Assembly (NCBI RefSeq): GCF_000687995.1
Contig: NZ_JIAC01000001.1
Span: forward strand, 1,054,001-1,118,000
From: Selenomonas ruminantium AC2024
Lineage (GTDB): Bacteria; Bacillota; Negativicutes; Selenomonadales; Selenomonadaceae
Direction: 5' to 3'
DNA: 64,000 nt
Shown one piece after another: positions 53,445 to 63,025 of this stretch; the first letter of the stretch is position 1, and every line of letters starts with the position of its first letter. The position numbers and the translations under genes were made by a program. The notes under the pieces were generated by a model. The model had not been told where the DNA came from. It searched no databases and worked only from the letters and a program-made list of their open reading frames with translations.

Positions 53445-55664
53445 ATGGCTAACAACAACGAACAGATGGCGCTGGGCTTTGCCCCGGGAACTGTACAGGA
53501 AGAACTCGAAGGTCTGGTGGACAGCATTATCTTTGCCAGTGAGGATGGCAAGTTTGCGGTGTTCCGTCTGCAGCCAACCGGACAGAACAGCCGCGTCAGC
53601 GTGACTGTTAGCAGTGAACCGCCTTTGGTAGGGCAGCAGGTGCATTTGACGGGGAGTTGGGTCACCCATCCCCGCTTCGGCCAGCAGTTTAAGGCTGTAA
53701 GCATCCGTCTGGAAGCGCCTACCAGTGTGGAGGGCATTGAACGCTTCCTGGCTTCCGGTGTCATTGATGGCATTGGCCCTGCCATGGCCAAACGTCTGGT
53801 GGCTAAGTTCGGTGCGGACACTTTGGATGTGATTGAGCAGAAGCCCAAACTGCTGGAAACAGTGGAGGGCATCGGCAAAAAGACTGCAGAAAAAATCGTA
53901 GCCTCCTATACTGCGCAATCGGAGCTGCGGGAAATCATGCTCTGGCTCGAAAGTCATAATGTTTCGGGTGCTCTTGCGGCGCGAATTTTCAAGAAGTACA
54001 GTTCCTTTGCCTTGGATGTATTGGAAAATCATCCCTATAAGCTGGCGCAGGAGGTGGAGGGCATTGGCTTTGCCACCGCAGATGCCATTGCCGCCAGCCT
54101 CGGCTTGGCAGGGGATGACGAAAACCGCGTGGTGGCCGGCATTGACTACGCACTGCAGCAGATTTCCACCAATGGGCACTGCTGCATTCCCGAACAGCCC
54201 CTGATTGAACGTACTGCTAAACTCCTGCGGGTAGACCCGCTGCGCGTGGGCGAGGTACTCAAAAAACAGCTCAAGCTTCAACGCCTAGCCGTGGAATCCG
54301 TCGGCGGAACGACGCTTATCTATTCGCCCTATCTCTATCGGGCCGAGAAAAAAGTTGCCCGCAAGCTCTTATATCTGCAGCGTTATGCCGATGTGCTCAA
54401 TGTGGAAAATCCCGAGGGGCTGGTGGCGCAGTGGGAGGAAATGACGGGGCTTGATTTGGCCAAGGCACAGAAAGAAGCCATGGTTGCGGCGCTGACGCAT
54501 GGCATTCTGGTGCTCACGGGCGGCCCCGGCACAGGCAAGACCACCGTGGTGCGCGGGATGATTGATATGCTGGAAATGGCCGGTCTCGAAATCCTGTTGG
54601 GGGCGCCAACAGGACGCGCCGCTAAGCGTTTGGCTGAAGCCACAGGGCGCAAGACCATGACGGTGCACCGCATGCTTGAAGCACAGGGGGGACGGCAGGA
54701 CGATGGCTCCTCTATGTTTGCTAAAGATGCAGACGAGCAGTTAGAGGCCGATGCCATCATTCTCGATGAAGTGTCCATGATGGATATCGTGCTTATGCAG
54801 CATTTTTTGGACGCTGTACCCGATGGCTGTCATGTAATTCTCGTGGGCGACGTGGACCAGCTGCCCGCCGTAGGTCCCGGCTCGGTGCTCAAGGACATTC
54901 TGCGCTCCGAGGCCATTCCTTCGGTACGCCTGACGGAAGTTTACCGTCAGGATGAAGAGAGCACCATCGTCCTCAATGCCCATGCCATTAATGCCGGCCG
55001 TCTGCCCATCTGCAAGCCGGCGGGAGATTTTCAGTTCTGGGAAATTGCTGACCCTGCTGAGGTGGCGAAAAATATCGTGCGCCTCTGCGTGGAAGTCCTG
55101 CCAAAGCAGGGATGGAATCCCCTGACGGATGTGCAGGTGCTCTCGCCTATGCACCGGCAGGAATGCGGCGTGGAAAATCTCAACAAGCTATTGCAGGCAG
55201 CGCTTAATCCGCCTGCCGCGTATAAGGCGGAGTACAAGAACAGCATCCGTACCTTCCGCCTGCATGACAAGGTCATGCAGACCAAGAACAACTACACGAA
55301 AATGGTCTTTAACGGAGATATCGGTTTTATCACCGCTGTGGAGGCCGACCACCTCACGGTAAAATTCAGCGAGGATTTAGAGGTGGATTACGAGAAGAAT
55401 GAGCTGGTAGAACTGCAGCTGGCCTATGCCATGAGTGTGCATAAGAGTCAGGGCAGTGAGTATCCCGTCATTATCCTGCCCTTAACGGCTGGCCATTACA
55501 TCATGCTGCAGAGAAATCTGCTCTATACTGCCGTAACCCGGGCCAGCAAGCAGGTGATTCTCCTGGGCACGAAGGCGGCTCTCAATACCGCCGTGGAGAA
55601 TGACCGCACCCGCAAGCGTTATACTCTGCTTGCCGAACGGCTGGCTGGAGCGCTGAATGAATAA
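53445..55664 (+). CDS. recD2: RecD2-type DNA helicase
   Basis: 739 residues. The N-terminal OB-like region is followed by helix-hairpin-helix motifs (GIGPAMAKRLVAKFG and VEGIGKKTAEKIV, about 107-150), then superfamily 1B helicase domains with Walker A GGPGTGKTT (about 360-368), DEVSMMD (about 441-447), GDVDQLPAVGPG and the C-terminal YAMSVHKSQGSEYP motif. This is the RecBC-independent RecD of Firmicutes, a 5'-3' helicase in repair. The ATG at 53445 follows GGAGGGAG. Overlaps the next gene by 8 bases. Confidence 0.95.
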   Translation: MANNNEQMALGFAPGTVQEELEGLVDSIIFASEDGKFAVFRLQPTGQNSRVSVTVSSEPPLVGQQVHLTGSWVTHPRFGQQFKAVSIRLEAPTSVEGIERFLASGVIDGIGPAMAKRLVAKFGADTLDVIEQKPKLLETVEGIGKKTAEKIVASYTAQSELREIMLWLESHNVSGALAARIFKKYSSFALDVLENHPYKLAQEVEGIGFATADAIAASLGLAGDDENRVVAGIDYALQQISTNGHCCIPEQPLIERTAKLLRVDPLRVGEVLKKQLKLQRLAVESVGGTTLIYSPYLYRAEKKVARKLLYLQRYADVLNVENPEGLVAQWEEMTGLDLAKAQKEAMVAALTHGILVLTGGPGTGKTTVVRGMIDMLEMAGLEILLGAPTGRAAKRLAEATGRKTMTVHRMLEAQGGRQDDGSSMFAKDADEQLEADAIILDEVSMMDIVLMQHFLDAVPDGCHVILVGDVDQLPAVGPGSVLKDILRSEAIPSVRLTEVYRQDEESTIVLNAHAINAGRLPICKPAGDFQFWEIADPAEVAKNIVRLCVEVLPKQGWNPLTDVQVLSPMHRQECGVENLNKLLQAALNPPAAYKAEYKNSIRTFRLHDKVMQTKNNYTKMVFNGDIGFITAVEADHLTVKFSEDLEVDYEKNELVELQLAYAMSVHKSQGSEYPVIILPLTAGHYIMLQRNLLYTAVTRASKQVILLGTKAALNTAVENDRTRKRYTLLAERLAGALNE

Positions 55665-56598
55665 AGACAGCTCTAAGAAGAAAGCGGGAATAAGCTTGAA
55701 GGAACGGAATAAAGGACTCTTAATGGTGTGCCTGGGCGCTTCTATGTGGGGCGGCAGCGGCGTAGCCGGACAGTATCTGCTGCAGGATTGCGGCTTTTCT
55801 ACGGAATGGCTGGTGGTGTCACGGATGCTGCTGGCCGGCGTGATTTTTTTGGCGGCAGATATCTGCCTTTATAAAGAAAACATTTTCTGCGTTTGGACAG
55901 ACAGGAAAGATGCCAAGGAGATTCTGCTCTTTTCTATTTTGGGGATGCTGGCGGTGCAATATACTTATTTTGCCTGTATCAAAGAGGGAAATGCGGCGGC
56001 TGCGGCGGTGTTGCAGTACCTGATGCCCATCATCATCGTGGGATATACGGCCATTACTGTCCGCCGCTTTCCGCAGTATCTGGAAATTCTGTGCGCGGCC
56101 ATGGCTGTGGGCGGGACGATTCTGCTGGTTACCCATGGCAGTCTGGACTCCCTGGCCATCAGTCCGTTGGCTCTGTTTTGGGGGCTGGCTTCGGCTGTGG
56201 CGGCGGCCTTTTATACCATGCAGCCCAAGCGGCTGATTCGCAAATGGCGTCCCACGCTGGTGGTGGGCTGGGGGATGCTCTTGGGAGGTCTAGCACTGTC
56301 GGGTATCTGTCCTCCTTGGCAGTTTTCCGGCAGCTGGAATGATATGGCTGCGCTTATCTATGCTTATATTATTGTATTTGGCACTGTGGTGGCCTTTGGC
56401 TGTTACTTAGGCAGTATAAAATACATTCAGCCAGCGGAAGCGGGAATGCTGGGCTCTCTGGAACCGCTGGCGGCCATAATCTTTTCCATGATGTTTCTGG
56501 GGGCCAGCTTTGGCTTGATGGATGTGCTCGGGACAGCGCTTATTCTGGGCACGGTGTTCCTGCTGGCTCGCCGAAAGGATGGAGAACAACAAAAATGA
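55657..56598 (+). CDS. EamA/DMT-family transporter
   Basis: 313 residues with ten membrane helices in two EamA repeats (about 17-150 and 165-305). SMWGGSGVAGQYLL and LEPLAAIIFSMMFLGASF are typical of the drug/metabolite exporters. Substrate unknown. The start lies 8 bases inside recD2, so the two are coupled. The stop is embedded in the terminator stem that follows. Confidence 0.88.
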   Translation: MNKDSSKKKAGISLKERNKGLLMVCLGASMWGGSGVAGQYLLQDCGFSTEWLVVSRMLLAGVIFLAADICLYKENIFCVWTDRKDAKEILLFSILGMLAVQYTYFACIKEGNAAAAAVLQYLMPIIIVGYTAITVRRFPQYLEILCAAMAVGGTILLVTHGSLDSLAISPLALFWGLASAVAAAFYTMQPKRLIRKWRPTLVVGWGMLLGGLALSGICPPWQFSGSWNDMAALIYAYIIVFGTVVAFGCYLGSIKYIQPAEAGMLGSLEPLAAIIFSMMFLGASFGLMDVLGTALILGTVFLLARRKDGEQQK

Positions 56599-56628
56599 GG
56601 CCTCTTTCGAGGCCTCATTTTTGTTGTT
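56585..56628. terminator. Bidirectional terminator overlapping the EamA stop
   Basis: A perfect 20-bp stem (56585-56604 with 56609-56628) with a TTTC loop, A-tract on one side and T-tract on the other. It also ends the converging cupin gene. Confidence 0.9.
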
Positions 56629-56629
56629 A

Positions 56630-56974
56630 TTATTTCTTGATAATCAAAGCCATAAACACCAAATCCTCGGTCTTGGAGGGGTTGGCGATGCCGTGTTTTT
56701 CGCCGTCGGGGCAGAAGGTGGTGCTACCTGCGCCGATGGTTACTTCTTTGCCATTGTCGTTGTAGAGGGCCGTGCCGGAGAGAATGTGGTAAGTCTCCGT
56801 GTTGCCGTGATGTTCATGCACGCCGATGGAGCAGAGGGGCGGGATGATAACCTTGGCGTACATATCGCACTTGCCGTCGAGTTCTTCCGGCGTCAAGAGT
56901 TTTACGATGGTGATGGTGCCATTGCCATCTGCCTTGTTGGTTGCCTGAATGGGATTCGGTTCAATAAAAGCCAT
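56630..56974 (-). CDS. Small cupin-domain protein
   Basis: 114 residues, one cupin barrel. Metal-binding motif 1 is visible as GVHEHHGNTETYHILSG (about 51-67) and motif 2 as FCPDGEKHGIANP (about 87-99), so a metal-binding jelly roll is likely. Function is unknown; stand-alone cupins include isomerases and ligand-binding proteins. ATG start with AAAGGAG. A TATAAT -10 element lies at 57012-57007, so it probably has its own promoter although it follows the lipoprotein gene. Confidence 0.85.
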   Translation of the reverse strand: MAFIEPNPIQATNKADGNGTITIVKLLTPEELDGKCDMYAKVIIPPLCSIGVHEHHGNTETYHILSGTALYNDNGKEVTIGAGSTTFCPDGEKHGIANPSKTEDLVFMALIIKK

Positions 56975-57018
56975 GTTAAAGTCTCCTTTGATAGTTGTTT
57001 CTTTTCATTATACCTTTT

Positions 57019-58278
57019 TTATTTCAAACATGCCATGATAATAAACTGATTGGCCAGCACATTCATGTTGGCAGAGTTTATTTTACCGGCGGCGGCAAAG
57101 TCTTCCCAGGCTTTGTCGTATTTTTTTTGCCCGATATGGCAAAGGCCGATAAGATTCTGAGCGTCGGCAGAGCGTTCTTCGATTTTTAAGAGCTTCTGCA
57201 GGTCAGAGAGGGCGCCGTCATAGTCCTTGCTTTGGTAGCGGAGCAGGGCGCGGTTGTACCAGGCCTGATTATGGTTGGGCTGCAGGGTGAGCAGTTCATC
57301 ATAGGCCTTGCGTGCAGCCTTTTTGTCGCCGAGCTTTTCCTCGGTGATGGCCAGATTGAAGAGAGCTTCACCGGATTGGGGCTTGAACTTATGGGCAGCG
57401 GCAAAATCGGCCTGGGCGTTCTTAAAATCATCCCGGTTGTAGTAGACAATGCCACGGTAAATCAGGTTGGCAGCTTCATCCGGAGCCTTGCTGACTTTTT
57501 TCTGAGCGGCCTGTAAGGAGGCAGAGGAACCGTCAGGGACTTGGGCTTCGCGCCAGAGCATCAGGATTTCCTGACCGTAATTTTTTCCTGGCACAGCCCA
57601 GTTGCCGTTGAGTTTTGTCCAGGTCAGCACCTTGCCGTGAAGGTCGGGACGATTCTGTACCACATGCTGATAGCGAGGGTCAACCAGTGCCTGCACTGGC
57701 GGTTTGTATTTAGCATAGGCCAGCAGGTGCTGGATATGGGCACGGACGCCTAACTGGGGCGTGGCAAAGCTATGGCCGGGCTCATGGTTTCCTGTGGCGC
57801 CTAAGCCGCAGAAATTATTTTGCTGGGGGGACACATCACCACCATAGGCAAAAAAGCCGGTTTCCTTCAAAGCCTGACAAAGAGCCACATCGGGACGGAC
57901 ACCTTCGGCGCCGGCTTCCTGATAGTAGTAGTTTACGATTTCCTCCACAGAGCAGTTGAGCTTCGGCGCGGTATTGCGCTGTTTGATGAAGGCAATCATC
58001 TGCTCCTGGCTGGCTTCGGCAGCGCCCATAATGGTGATGGATTCGGGATTTTCGTCCATGGCCATCATGGGCTCATCAAAGGCTGGTGCACAGCGGAAGT
58101 GCACGGAGGAAATAGCCCGTTTATTGATTTCGCCGGGCATTTTGTCGGGGAAGGATGGACGCCCCGCGATGGTGCGCTGAGACACAGGTGTATCCTTTAC
58201 CGCTGCGGCACAGCCGGTAATCGGCAGCAGCAGGCAGCCCATGGTTAGAACAGGAACGAACGCGCGAACAAAACGCAT
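57019..58278 (-). CDS. Glucosaminidase-like lipoprotein with TPR repeats
   Basis: 419 residues. Signal peptide with lipobox ITGC (C23), so a lipoprotein of the envelope. The middle (about 105-265) resembles the GH73 mannosyl-glycoprotein endo-beta-N-acetylglucosaminidase fold, with ALCQALKETGFFAYGGDV (catalytic glutamate expected in KETG) and NNFCGLGATG. The C-terminal third (about 275-410) has tetratricopeptide repeats, for example ALFNLAITEEKLGDKKAARKA and AWYNRALLRYQSKDYDGALS. It probably cuts peptidoglycan glycan strands and binds partners through the repeats. Confidence 0.82.
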   Translation of the reverse strand: MRFVRAFVPVLTMGCLLLPITGCAAAVKDTPVSQRTIAGRPSFPDKMPGEINKRAISSVHFRCAPAFDEPMMAMDENPESITIMGAAEASQEQMIAFIKQRNTAPKLNCSVEEIVNYYYQEAGAEGVRPDVALCQALKETGFFAYGGDVSPQQNNFCGLGATGNHEPGHSFATPQLGVRAHIQHLLAYAKYKPPVQALVDPRYQHVVQNRPDLHGKVLTWTKLNGNWAVPGKNYGQEILMLWREAQVPDGSSASLQAAQKKVSKAPDEAANLIYRGIVYYNRDDFKNAQADFAAAHKFKPQSGEALFNLAITEEKLGDKKAARKAYDELLTLQPNHNQAWYNRALLRYQSKDYDGALSDLQKLLKIEERSADAQNLIGLCHIGQKKYDKAWEDFAAAGKINSANMNVLANQFIIMACLK

Positions 58279-58403
58279 GATGAAAACCTCCTCAATTCAG
58301 TTAAGTCTAGCTATAGTATACCACAGGATTTTACCGAGAGGCAGGGATAAATCTGAAAGATGGCGAAGTCATAAGGCAACGAAATGTGGAAGGGGCAAAG
58401 TTT

Positions 58404-59975
58404 GTGGATAGAGATGATTTTTTGGCCGTCTATGGGCAGGCATTGGAATGTTATAAGCGGCAGGAATATGACAGGGCCTGGCAGCTCGTGAAGGATTTTC
58501 AGGAGCAGACCGGCATGAAATTTTTGCTCGGAGGTTTGCTGCAGGCCTATATCCTTCGCGCGCAAAAAAAATATGTATCAGAGATTGCCCTGCTGACTTC
58601 GTTGGTTCATGATTTTGCGGATAGTGAGGATAGGAAGCGGCTAGCCGATGTCTGGAGTCTTTTAGGGGCGGCTCACCGCATGCTCGGAGAAAGTGAAGCG
58701 GCGATGGCGGCCTTTGTGCAGTCGGCAGAGCTTGAACCGGATACGATAAAAAAGCTGACGGAAACAAGCAATGCCATCTTTTCGGCCAATGCCATAGAGA
58801 ATTTGCCGGCGGCAAGGATGCAGGAACTTTATGGTCTTTACCGCCATTATCTGCAGGATATGCAGGGGAAAGTTTTTCCTGCACCAGACTGGCAGCATGC
58901 GAAAATCCGGGTGGGCTATCTTTCTGCTGACCTGCGTGACCATGCTGTAGGACAGTTTGTGAAGCCTTTCTTCACTGGCTTTGACCGAGCAGCCTTTGAA
59001 GTCTTTGTGTACCAATTAAATGCAGAAAGCGATTTTGTCACGGAGGATTTGCGCCATGCGCCGGTTCATTGGCGCATGATGGCGGGGCAGGATTTTGCAG
59101 CCATCGCCCAAGCGGTTCGTGCTGATGAAATCGATATTCTGGTGGAACTGGGGGGACATACGGCAGACAATGCCCTGCCGGTCTTTGCTTACCGGGCAGC
59201 GAAGGTACAAATTTGCGGCATTGGTTACTTCAACAGCACGGGAATCTCGGAGTGTGATGGTTTTCTGTCAGATGCCTACTGCGCTCCTGCGGAGCACTCG
59301 CCCTATTTTACAGAACGGCTTTTGCAGCTGCCGCATACTCATTTTTGCTATCAGCCGTATAAGAAATTTCCAGAGCTAGTGCCGCCACCATGCCGGCAAA
59401 ATAAGTATATTACCTTCGGTTCCTTCAATAATTTTGCCAAGGTCAATGACGGCATGCTCTGTTTGTGGCGGGAACTTTTGCAGCAGGTGCCGAATTCCCG
59501 GCTGCTGCTGAAACATCAGTTGCTGGGCACGGATGAAGGGCGGGATTATACACTGTCCCGTCTGCGGAAGCTGCAGCTGCCCATAGAGCGGATTGAACTG
59601 CGTTCCTATTCGGCAGATTATCTGCGCGAATATGGAGATATGGATATTGCGCTGGATACATCGCCTTATCCCGGTGGACTGACCACCTGTGAGGCTCTCT
59701 ACATGGGAGTGCCGGTGGTGACTTTGACAGGCAATCGTCACGGTGCCCGTTTCGGGAAAAGTTTTTTGTGCAATTTAGGACTCGGAGAACTGGTGGCGGA
59801 GAGTCCGGAACAATATGTAAATATCGCCCGGACTTTGGCCGGGGATGAGGAACTATTGACGGCTTTGCGGCAGACACTGCGGCAGATGATGCTGGCTTCG
59901 CCGTTGATGGACAGTCAAACTTATATGCAGGATGTGGAAAATCTGTATCGACAAATTATGTTGAAACGAGAATAA
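58404..59975 (+). CDS. GT41 (OGT/SPINDLY-like) glycosyltransferase with short TPR region
   Basis: 523 residues from the GTG at 58404, 8 bases after GGAAGGGG; a GTG at 58386 is in frame but has no site. An N-terminal helical repeat region (about 1-145) precedes the catalytic part, with RVGYLSADLRDHAVGQF (about 171-187), ILVELGGHTADN, ITFGSFNNFAKV and DTSPYPGGLTTCEALYMGVPVVT (about 436-458), characteristic of the O-GlcNAc transferase family. Bacterial members glycosylate flagellins or adhesins; the acceptor here is unknown. No flagellar gene is nearby, though the next gene is a chemoreceptor. Confidence 0.88.
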   Translation: MDRDDFLAVYGQALECYKRQEYDRAWQLVKDFQEQTGMKFLLGGLLQAYILRAQKKYVSEIALLTSLVHDFADSEDRKRLADVWSLLGAAHRMLGESEAAMAAFVQSAELEPDTIKKLTETSNAIFSANAIENLPAARMQELYGLYRHYLQDMQGKVFPAPDWQHAKIRVGYLSADLRDHAVGQFVKPFFTGFDRAAFEVFVYQLNAESDFVTEDLRHAPVHWRMMAGQDFAAIAQAVRADEIDILVELGGHTADNALPVFAYRAAKVQICGIGYFNSTGISECDGFLSDAYCAPAEHSPYFTERLLQLPHTHFCYQPYKKFPELVPPPCRQNKYITFGSFNNFAKVNDGMLCLWRELLQQVPNSRLLLKHQLLGTDEGRDYTLSRLRKLQLPIERIELRSYSADYLREYGDMDIALDTSPYPGGLTTCEALYMGVPVVTLTGNRHGARFGKSFLCNLGLGELVAESPEQYVNIARTLAGDEELLTALRQTLRQMMLASPLMDSQTYMQDVENLYRQIMLKRE

Positions 59976-60063
59976 TTTTTGCAGGAATGGATAAGAATGT
60001 GTCGAATATTCACACTAGAAATAGCGGATAAAATGATTGTGAGGAGGATTTGGAGGGATAGAA

Positions 60064-61839
60064 ATGTCACTAAAGGGACGCATGGTGATTATGGTAATTG
60101 GCATCGCAGTATTGACTACGATTTGCGTAAGTGCGGCATTTATCATGAATCTCAAAGCTGAATCGGAGCGTCAGGTTGCTTCGGTGCGGCAGACGATGAC
60201 GGCAGATGTGGAGCGGGAACTGAAAATTGAAACGGAAACCGCCATCTCCATTATCAAGCAGGTCTATGACCGTCAGCAAAAGGGTGAGCTCACCGAAGAA
60301 CAGGCTAAAAAGCAGGCCGCAGATATGGTGCGCAACCTGCGCTATGATGATGGCAAAGGCTATTTCTGGGTGGATACATTTGATGGGGTCAATGTGGTGC
60401 TTCTGGGCCGTGATACGGAAGGAAAATCACGTATCAATTTGACTGACCCGTCCGGCAAGCAGTTCATCAAGGAAATGATTGAAAATGGCCGCAAGCAAGG
60501 CGGCGGCTATACGGATTTGATGTTCGCTAAACCAAATGAGACTACGCCGCTGCCCAAGCGGAATTACACCGCAACCTTTGAGCCTTATAAATGGGTGCTG
60601 GGCACGGGTGTCTGGATTGACTATATTGACAGCCGTGTTGCTGAAGAACAGGCAGCTGCTGACGAGGCTTTCAAAGCCACTCTGATTAACACGGTCATCG
60701 TCAATATCGTTCTGCTGGCTATCTTCTCCGGTTTGGGGATGCTGGCAGCAAAATCCATTGTGGGTCCCCTGCATATTGTCACCGACCGTCTGGGCGTTAT
60801 GGCGACGGGCGACTTGCGGGAGGATAATTCACTGGAAGAGGTATTCCATCGTACCGATGAAATCGGTGAGATGAGCCGGGCCTTGCACAAGGTGCAGACG
60901 GAGGTCAGCACCATGATGCGGCAGATTATCGAGTCGAGCCAGCAGGTAGCAGCTTCCTGCCAGCAGCTCACCAATAGTTCCGAACAGTCTGCTGAAGTCA
61001 GCGGCTCTGTGGCAGACAGTATCGTCAACGTGGCTGGTGCCTGCAGCGAGCAGTTCACGGAGGTCGAAAATGCCAGCACCAATATTGAAAGCCTCTCCCA
61101 GAGCATGGAGCGGTTCAAGGTAACCATTGAACATGCCGGTCAGGTGGTTGCTGATGCCAAGGGGCAGGCCGACAGCGGGGAAAAGGCAGTAACCGGTGCA
61201 GTGAAACAGATGGAACTCATCGAGCAGTCCGTCAGCCAGTCCGCGCAGGTTATTGAAGAACTGGGCCGCGAATCCGATAAGATTGGCGCCATTGTAGATG
61301 CCATCTCGGAAATTGCTGAACAGACGAACCTCTTGGCACTGAATGCGGCGATTGAAGCTGCCCGTGCCGGTGAACATGGCCGGGGCTTCGCGGTAGTAGC
61401 CGATGAAGTAAGAAAGCTGGCCGAACAGTCCAGTTCCTCGGCAGGGGAAATCTCCAGCCTGATTGGTTCCATTCAGGATAAGGCCCGCAATGCCGTATCC
61501 GTTATGCAGGACGGCGTATCTCAGGTACAGAATGGTGTAGGTGCCGTTAATGGAGCCGGCAGCAGCTTCAAGGACATTGCCGTCATGGTTGAGCAGGTAG
61601 TGGATGAAACCAACGAAATGGAACGCACGGTGGCAAGCCTCGCCAACAATACCAGCACCATTGCGGAAGCCATCAACAAGATTAGTGAAATGAGCCGCAA
61701 CGTGGCATCCGAAGCAGAAACCGTATCGGCAGCTACTGAGGAGCAGACAGCTACCATGAATGAGATTGCCAGTGCCAGCCGTCGCCTTACGGAAATGGCG
61801 GAAGGCATGGAAACTTCTGTAGAGCGCTTCAAGATTTAA
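60064..61839 (+). CDS. Methyl-accepting chemotaxis protein with single Cache domain
   Basis: 591 residues. Membrane helix 1 (about 7-28), a periplasmic sCache_2 domain (about 35-195; [30 protein letters not shown]), helix 2 (about 208-228), a HAMP domain (about 229-285) and a long signalling helix whose tip reads [17 protein letters not shown] (about 421-437). sCache_2 receptors often sense small organic acids. ATG start with GGAGGG. It implies a motile cell, matching the genus Selenomonas. Confidence 0.92.
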   Translation: MSLKGRMVIMVIGIAVLTTICVSAAFIMNLKAESERQVASVRQTMTADVERELKIETETAISIIKQVYDRQQKGELTEEQAKKQAADMVRNLRYDDGKGYFWVDTFDGVNVVLLGRDTEGKSRINLTDPSGKQFIKEMIENGRKQGGGYTDLMFAKPNETTPLPKRNYTATFEPYKWVLGTGVWIDYIDSRVAEEQAAADEAFKATLINTVIVNIVLLAIFSGLGMLAAKSIVGPLHIVTDRLGVMATGDLREDNSLEEVFHRTDEIGEMSRALHKVQTEVSTMMRQIIESSQQVAASCQQLTNSSEQSAEVSGSVADSIVNVAGACSEQFTEVENASTNIESLSQSMERFKVTIEHAGQVVADAKGQADSGEKAVTGAVKQMELIEQSVSQSAQVIEELGRESDKIGAIVDAISEIAEQTNLLALNAAIEAARAGEHGRGFAVVADEVRKLAEQSSSSAGEISSLIGSIQDKARNAVSVMQDGVSQVQNGVGAVNGAGSSFKDIAVMVEQVVDETNEMERTVASLANNTSTIAEAINKISEMSRNVASEAETVSAATEEQTATMNEIASASRRLTEMAEGMETSVERFKI

Positions 61840-61890
61840 CTGTCTTGACAGGAAAAAATTGCAATGCTAACATAATAGCAAGATAACAGT

Positions 61891-61926
61891 GATGGTTTCG
61901 GCAGAATTTATTCTGCCGAAACCATC
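61891..61926 (+). terminator. Strong hairpin after the chemoreceptor gene
   Basis: A perfect 16-bp stem (61891-61906 with 61911-61926) around TTTA. Only a weak T-run follows (TTCGTGTATT), so it may be a partial terminator. Confidence 0.65.
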
Positions 61927-61955
61927 TTCGTGTATTACGTTAGAAGGAGAACTCT

Positions 61956-62867
61956 ATGCAGGACATAATTGGTCAGGATATCAAGAGCATTACGCAGGAC
62001 ATATTAGCCGATTACGATAAAAACCGTCATATCGACAAGCTGGATGTATTCAATCAGCCGGATACCAAGGTCATCTATGAATTGATTGGGGAGCTCACGC
62101 GAGTGGCCTATCCCGGTTATGTCAAAGACCCGCATTACCGCATCTATGATATCCGCAACAATTTGTCGATGGTGATTGAGGATATCGCCTTTCGCCTCAA
62201 CAAGCAGATTGCCATTGCCCTGCGTTATGGCATGAAGCTCGACGAGGAGACACTGGACGCAACCCGGACGGAAGCACAGCGTATTACGCTGGCTTTTTTG
62301 CGGCAGATTCCCAAGATTCGCGAATTTTTGGCTACGGATGTGGAGGCGCTCTTTGATGGTGACCCGGCAGCGGAAAGTGCTGATGAAATCATCTTTGCTT
62401 ATCCCGGCCTCTATGCGGTGACGGTGTTCCGCTTTGCCCATGAGCTCTACAAACTCAACGTGCCAGTGATTCCCCGCATTATGACGGAGCTCGCGCACAG
62501 CAAGACGGGCATTGACATCAATCCGGGCGCAACCATCGGCAAATACTTTATGATTGACCATGGCACGGGCATCGTTATCGGTGAGACCACGGAAATCGGT
62601 GAGCATGTGAAAATCTATCAGGGCGTTACCTTGGGGGCCCTTTCGACCTCGGGCGGGCGGAAACTCTTCAACAAGAAGCGTCATCCGACCATTGAGGACA
62701 ATGTGACCATTTACTCCGGGGCATCTATCTTAGGCGGCGATACGGTGATTGGCAAAGGCTCGGTCATCGGCGGCAATGTGTTCCTGACCCATTCGGTTCC
62801 GCCGGAAACGAAAGTCAGCGTCAAGAATCAGGAATTGCGCTACAATATGGGAAGCTGTGATTTATAA
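61956..62867 (+). CDS. cysE: Serine O-acetyltransferase (EpsC/CysE type)
   Basis: 303 residues; makes O-acetylserine for cysteine synthesis. The N-terminal helical domain is of the longer EpsC type. The left-handed beta-helix holds hexapeptide repeats such as GIDINPGATIGKYFMIDHG (about 187-205), VIGETTEIGEHVKIYQGVTLG and SGASILGGDTVIGKGSVIGG. The catalytic histidine is expected in DHGTG. ATG start with AGAAGGAG. No cysteine synthase gene adjoins it. Confidence 0.93.
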   Translation: MQDIIGQDIKSITQDILADYDKNRHIDKLDVFNQPDTKVIYELIGELTRVAYPGYVKDPHYRIYDIRNNLSMVIEDIAFRLNKQIAIALRYGMKLDEETLDATRTEAQRITLAFLRQIPKIREFLATDVEALFDGDPAAESADEIIFAYPGLYAVTVFRFAHELYKLNVPVIPRIMTELAHSKTGIDINPGATIGKYFMIDHGTGIVIGETTEIGEHVKIYQGVTLGALSTSGGRKLFNKKRHPTIEDNVTIYSGASILGGDTVIGKGSVIGGNVFLTHSVPPETKVSVKNQELRYNMGSCDL

Positions 62868-62907
62868 CGTGTTTTTCCTTCATTCCTATATTTCTGTCAA
62901 TTCACAC

Positions 62908-62935
62908 TTGCGCTTTGAACTGTGCGTGTTATAAT
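62908..62935 (+). promoter_or_regulatory. Promoter upstream of dhaL
   Basis: TTGCGC (62908-62913), 16 bp, then a perfect TATAAT (62930-62935). Transcription would begin near 62942, before the hairpin at 62960. Confidence 0.6.
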
Positions 62936-62959
62936 GGATAGGTATGTTTTTCCCCATAG

Positions 62960-62990
62960 ACTCATTGTTTCCCCATCAATGAGTTTTTTC
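62960..62990 (+). terminator. Terminator in the dhaL leader
   Basis: ACTCATTG (62960-62967) pairs with CAATGAGT (62977-62984), then T-tract. It lies between the dhaL promoter and the dhaL start, so it may attenuate dhaL or simply end cysE transcripts. Confidence 0.7.
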
Positions 62991-63025
62991 GTTTTTTACT
63001 TTACTGCAAAGCAAGGAGTTTTGAA

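Noticed and set aside
60005-60031. Sigma-28 promoter before the chemoreceptor (GCGGATAA resembles GCCGATAA)
   Set aside because: No TAAA-like -35 lies 14-16 bases upstream, so the evidence is too thin to list as a feature.
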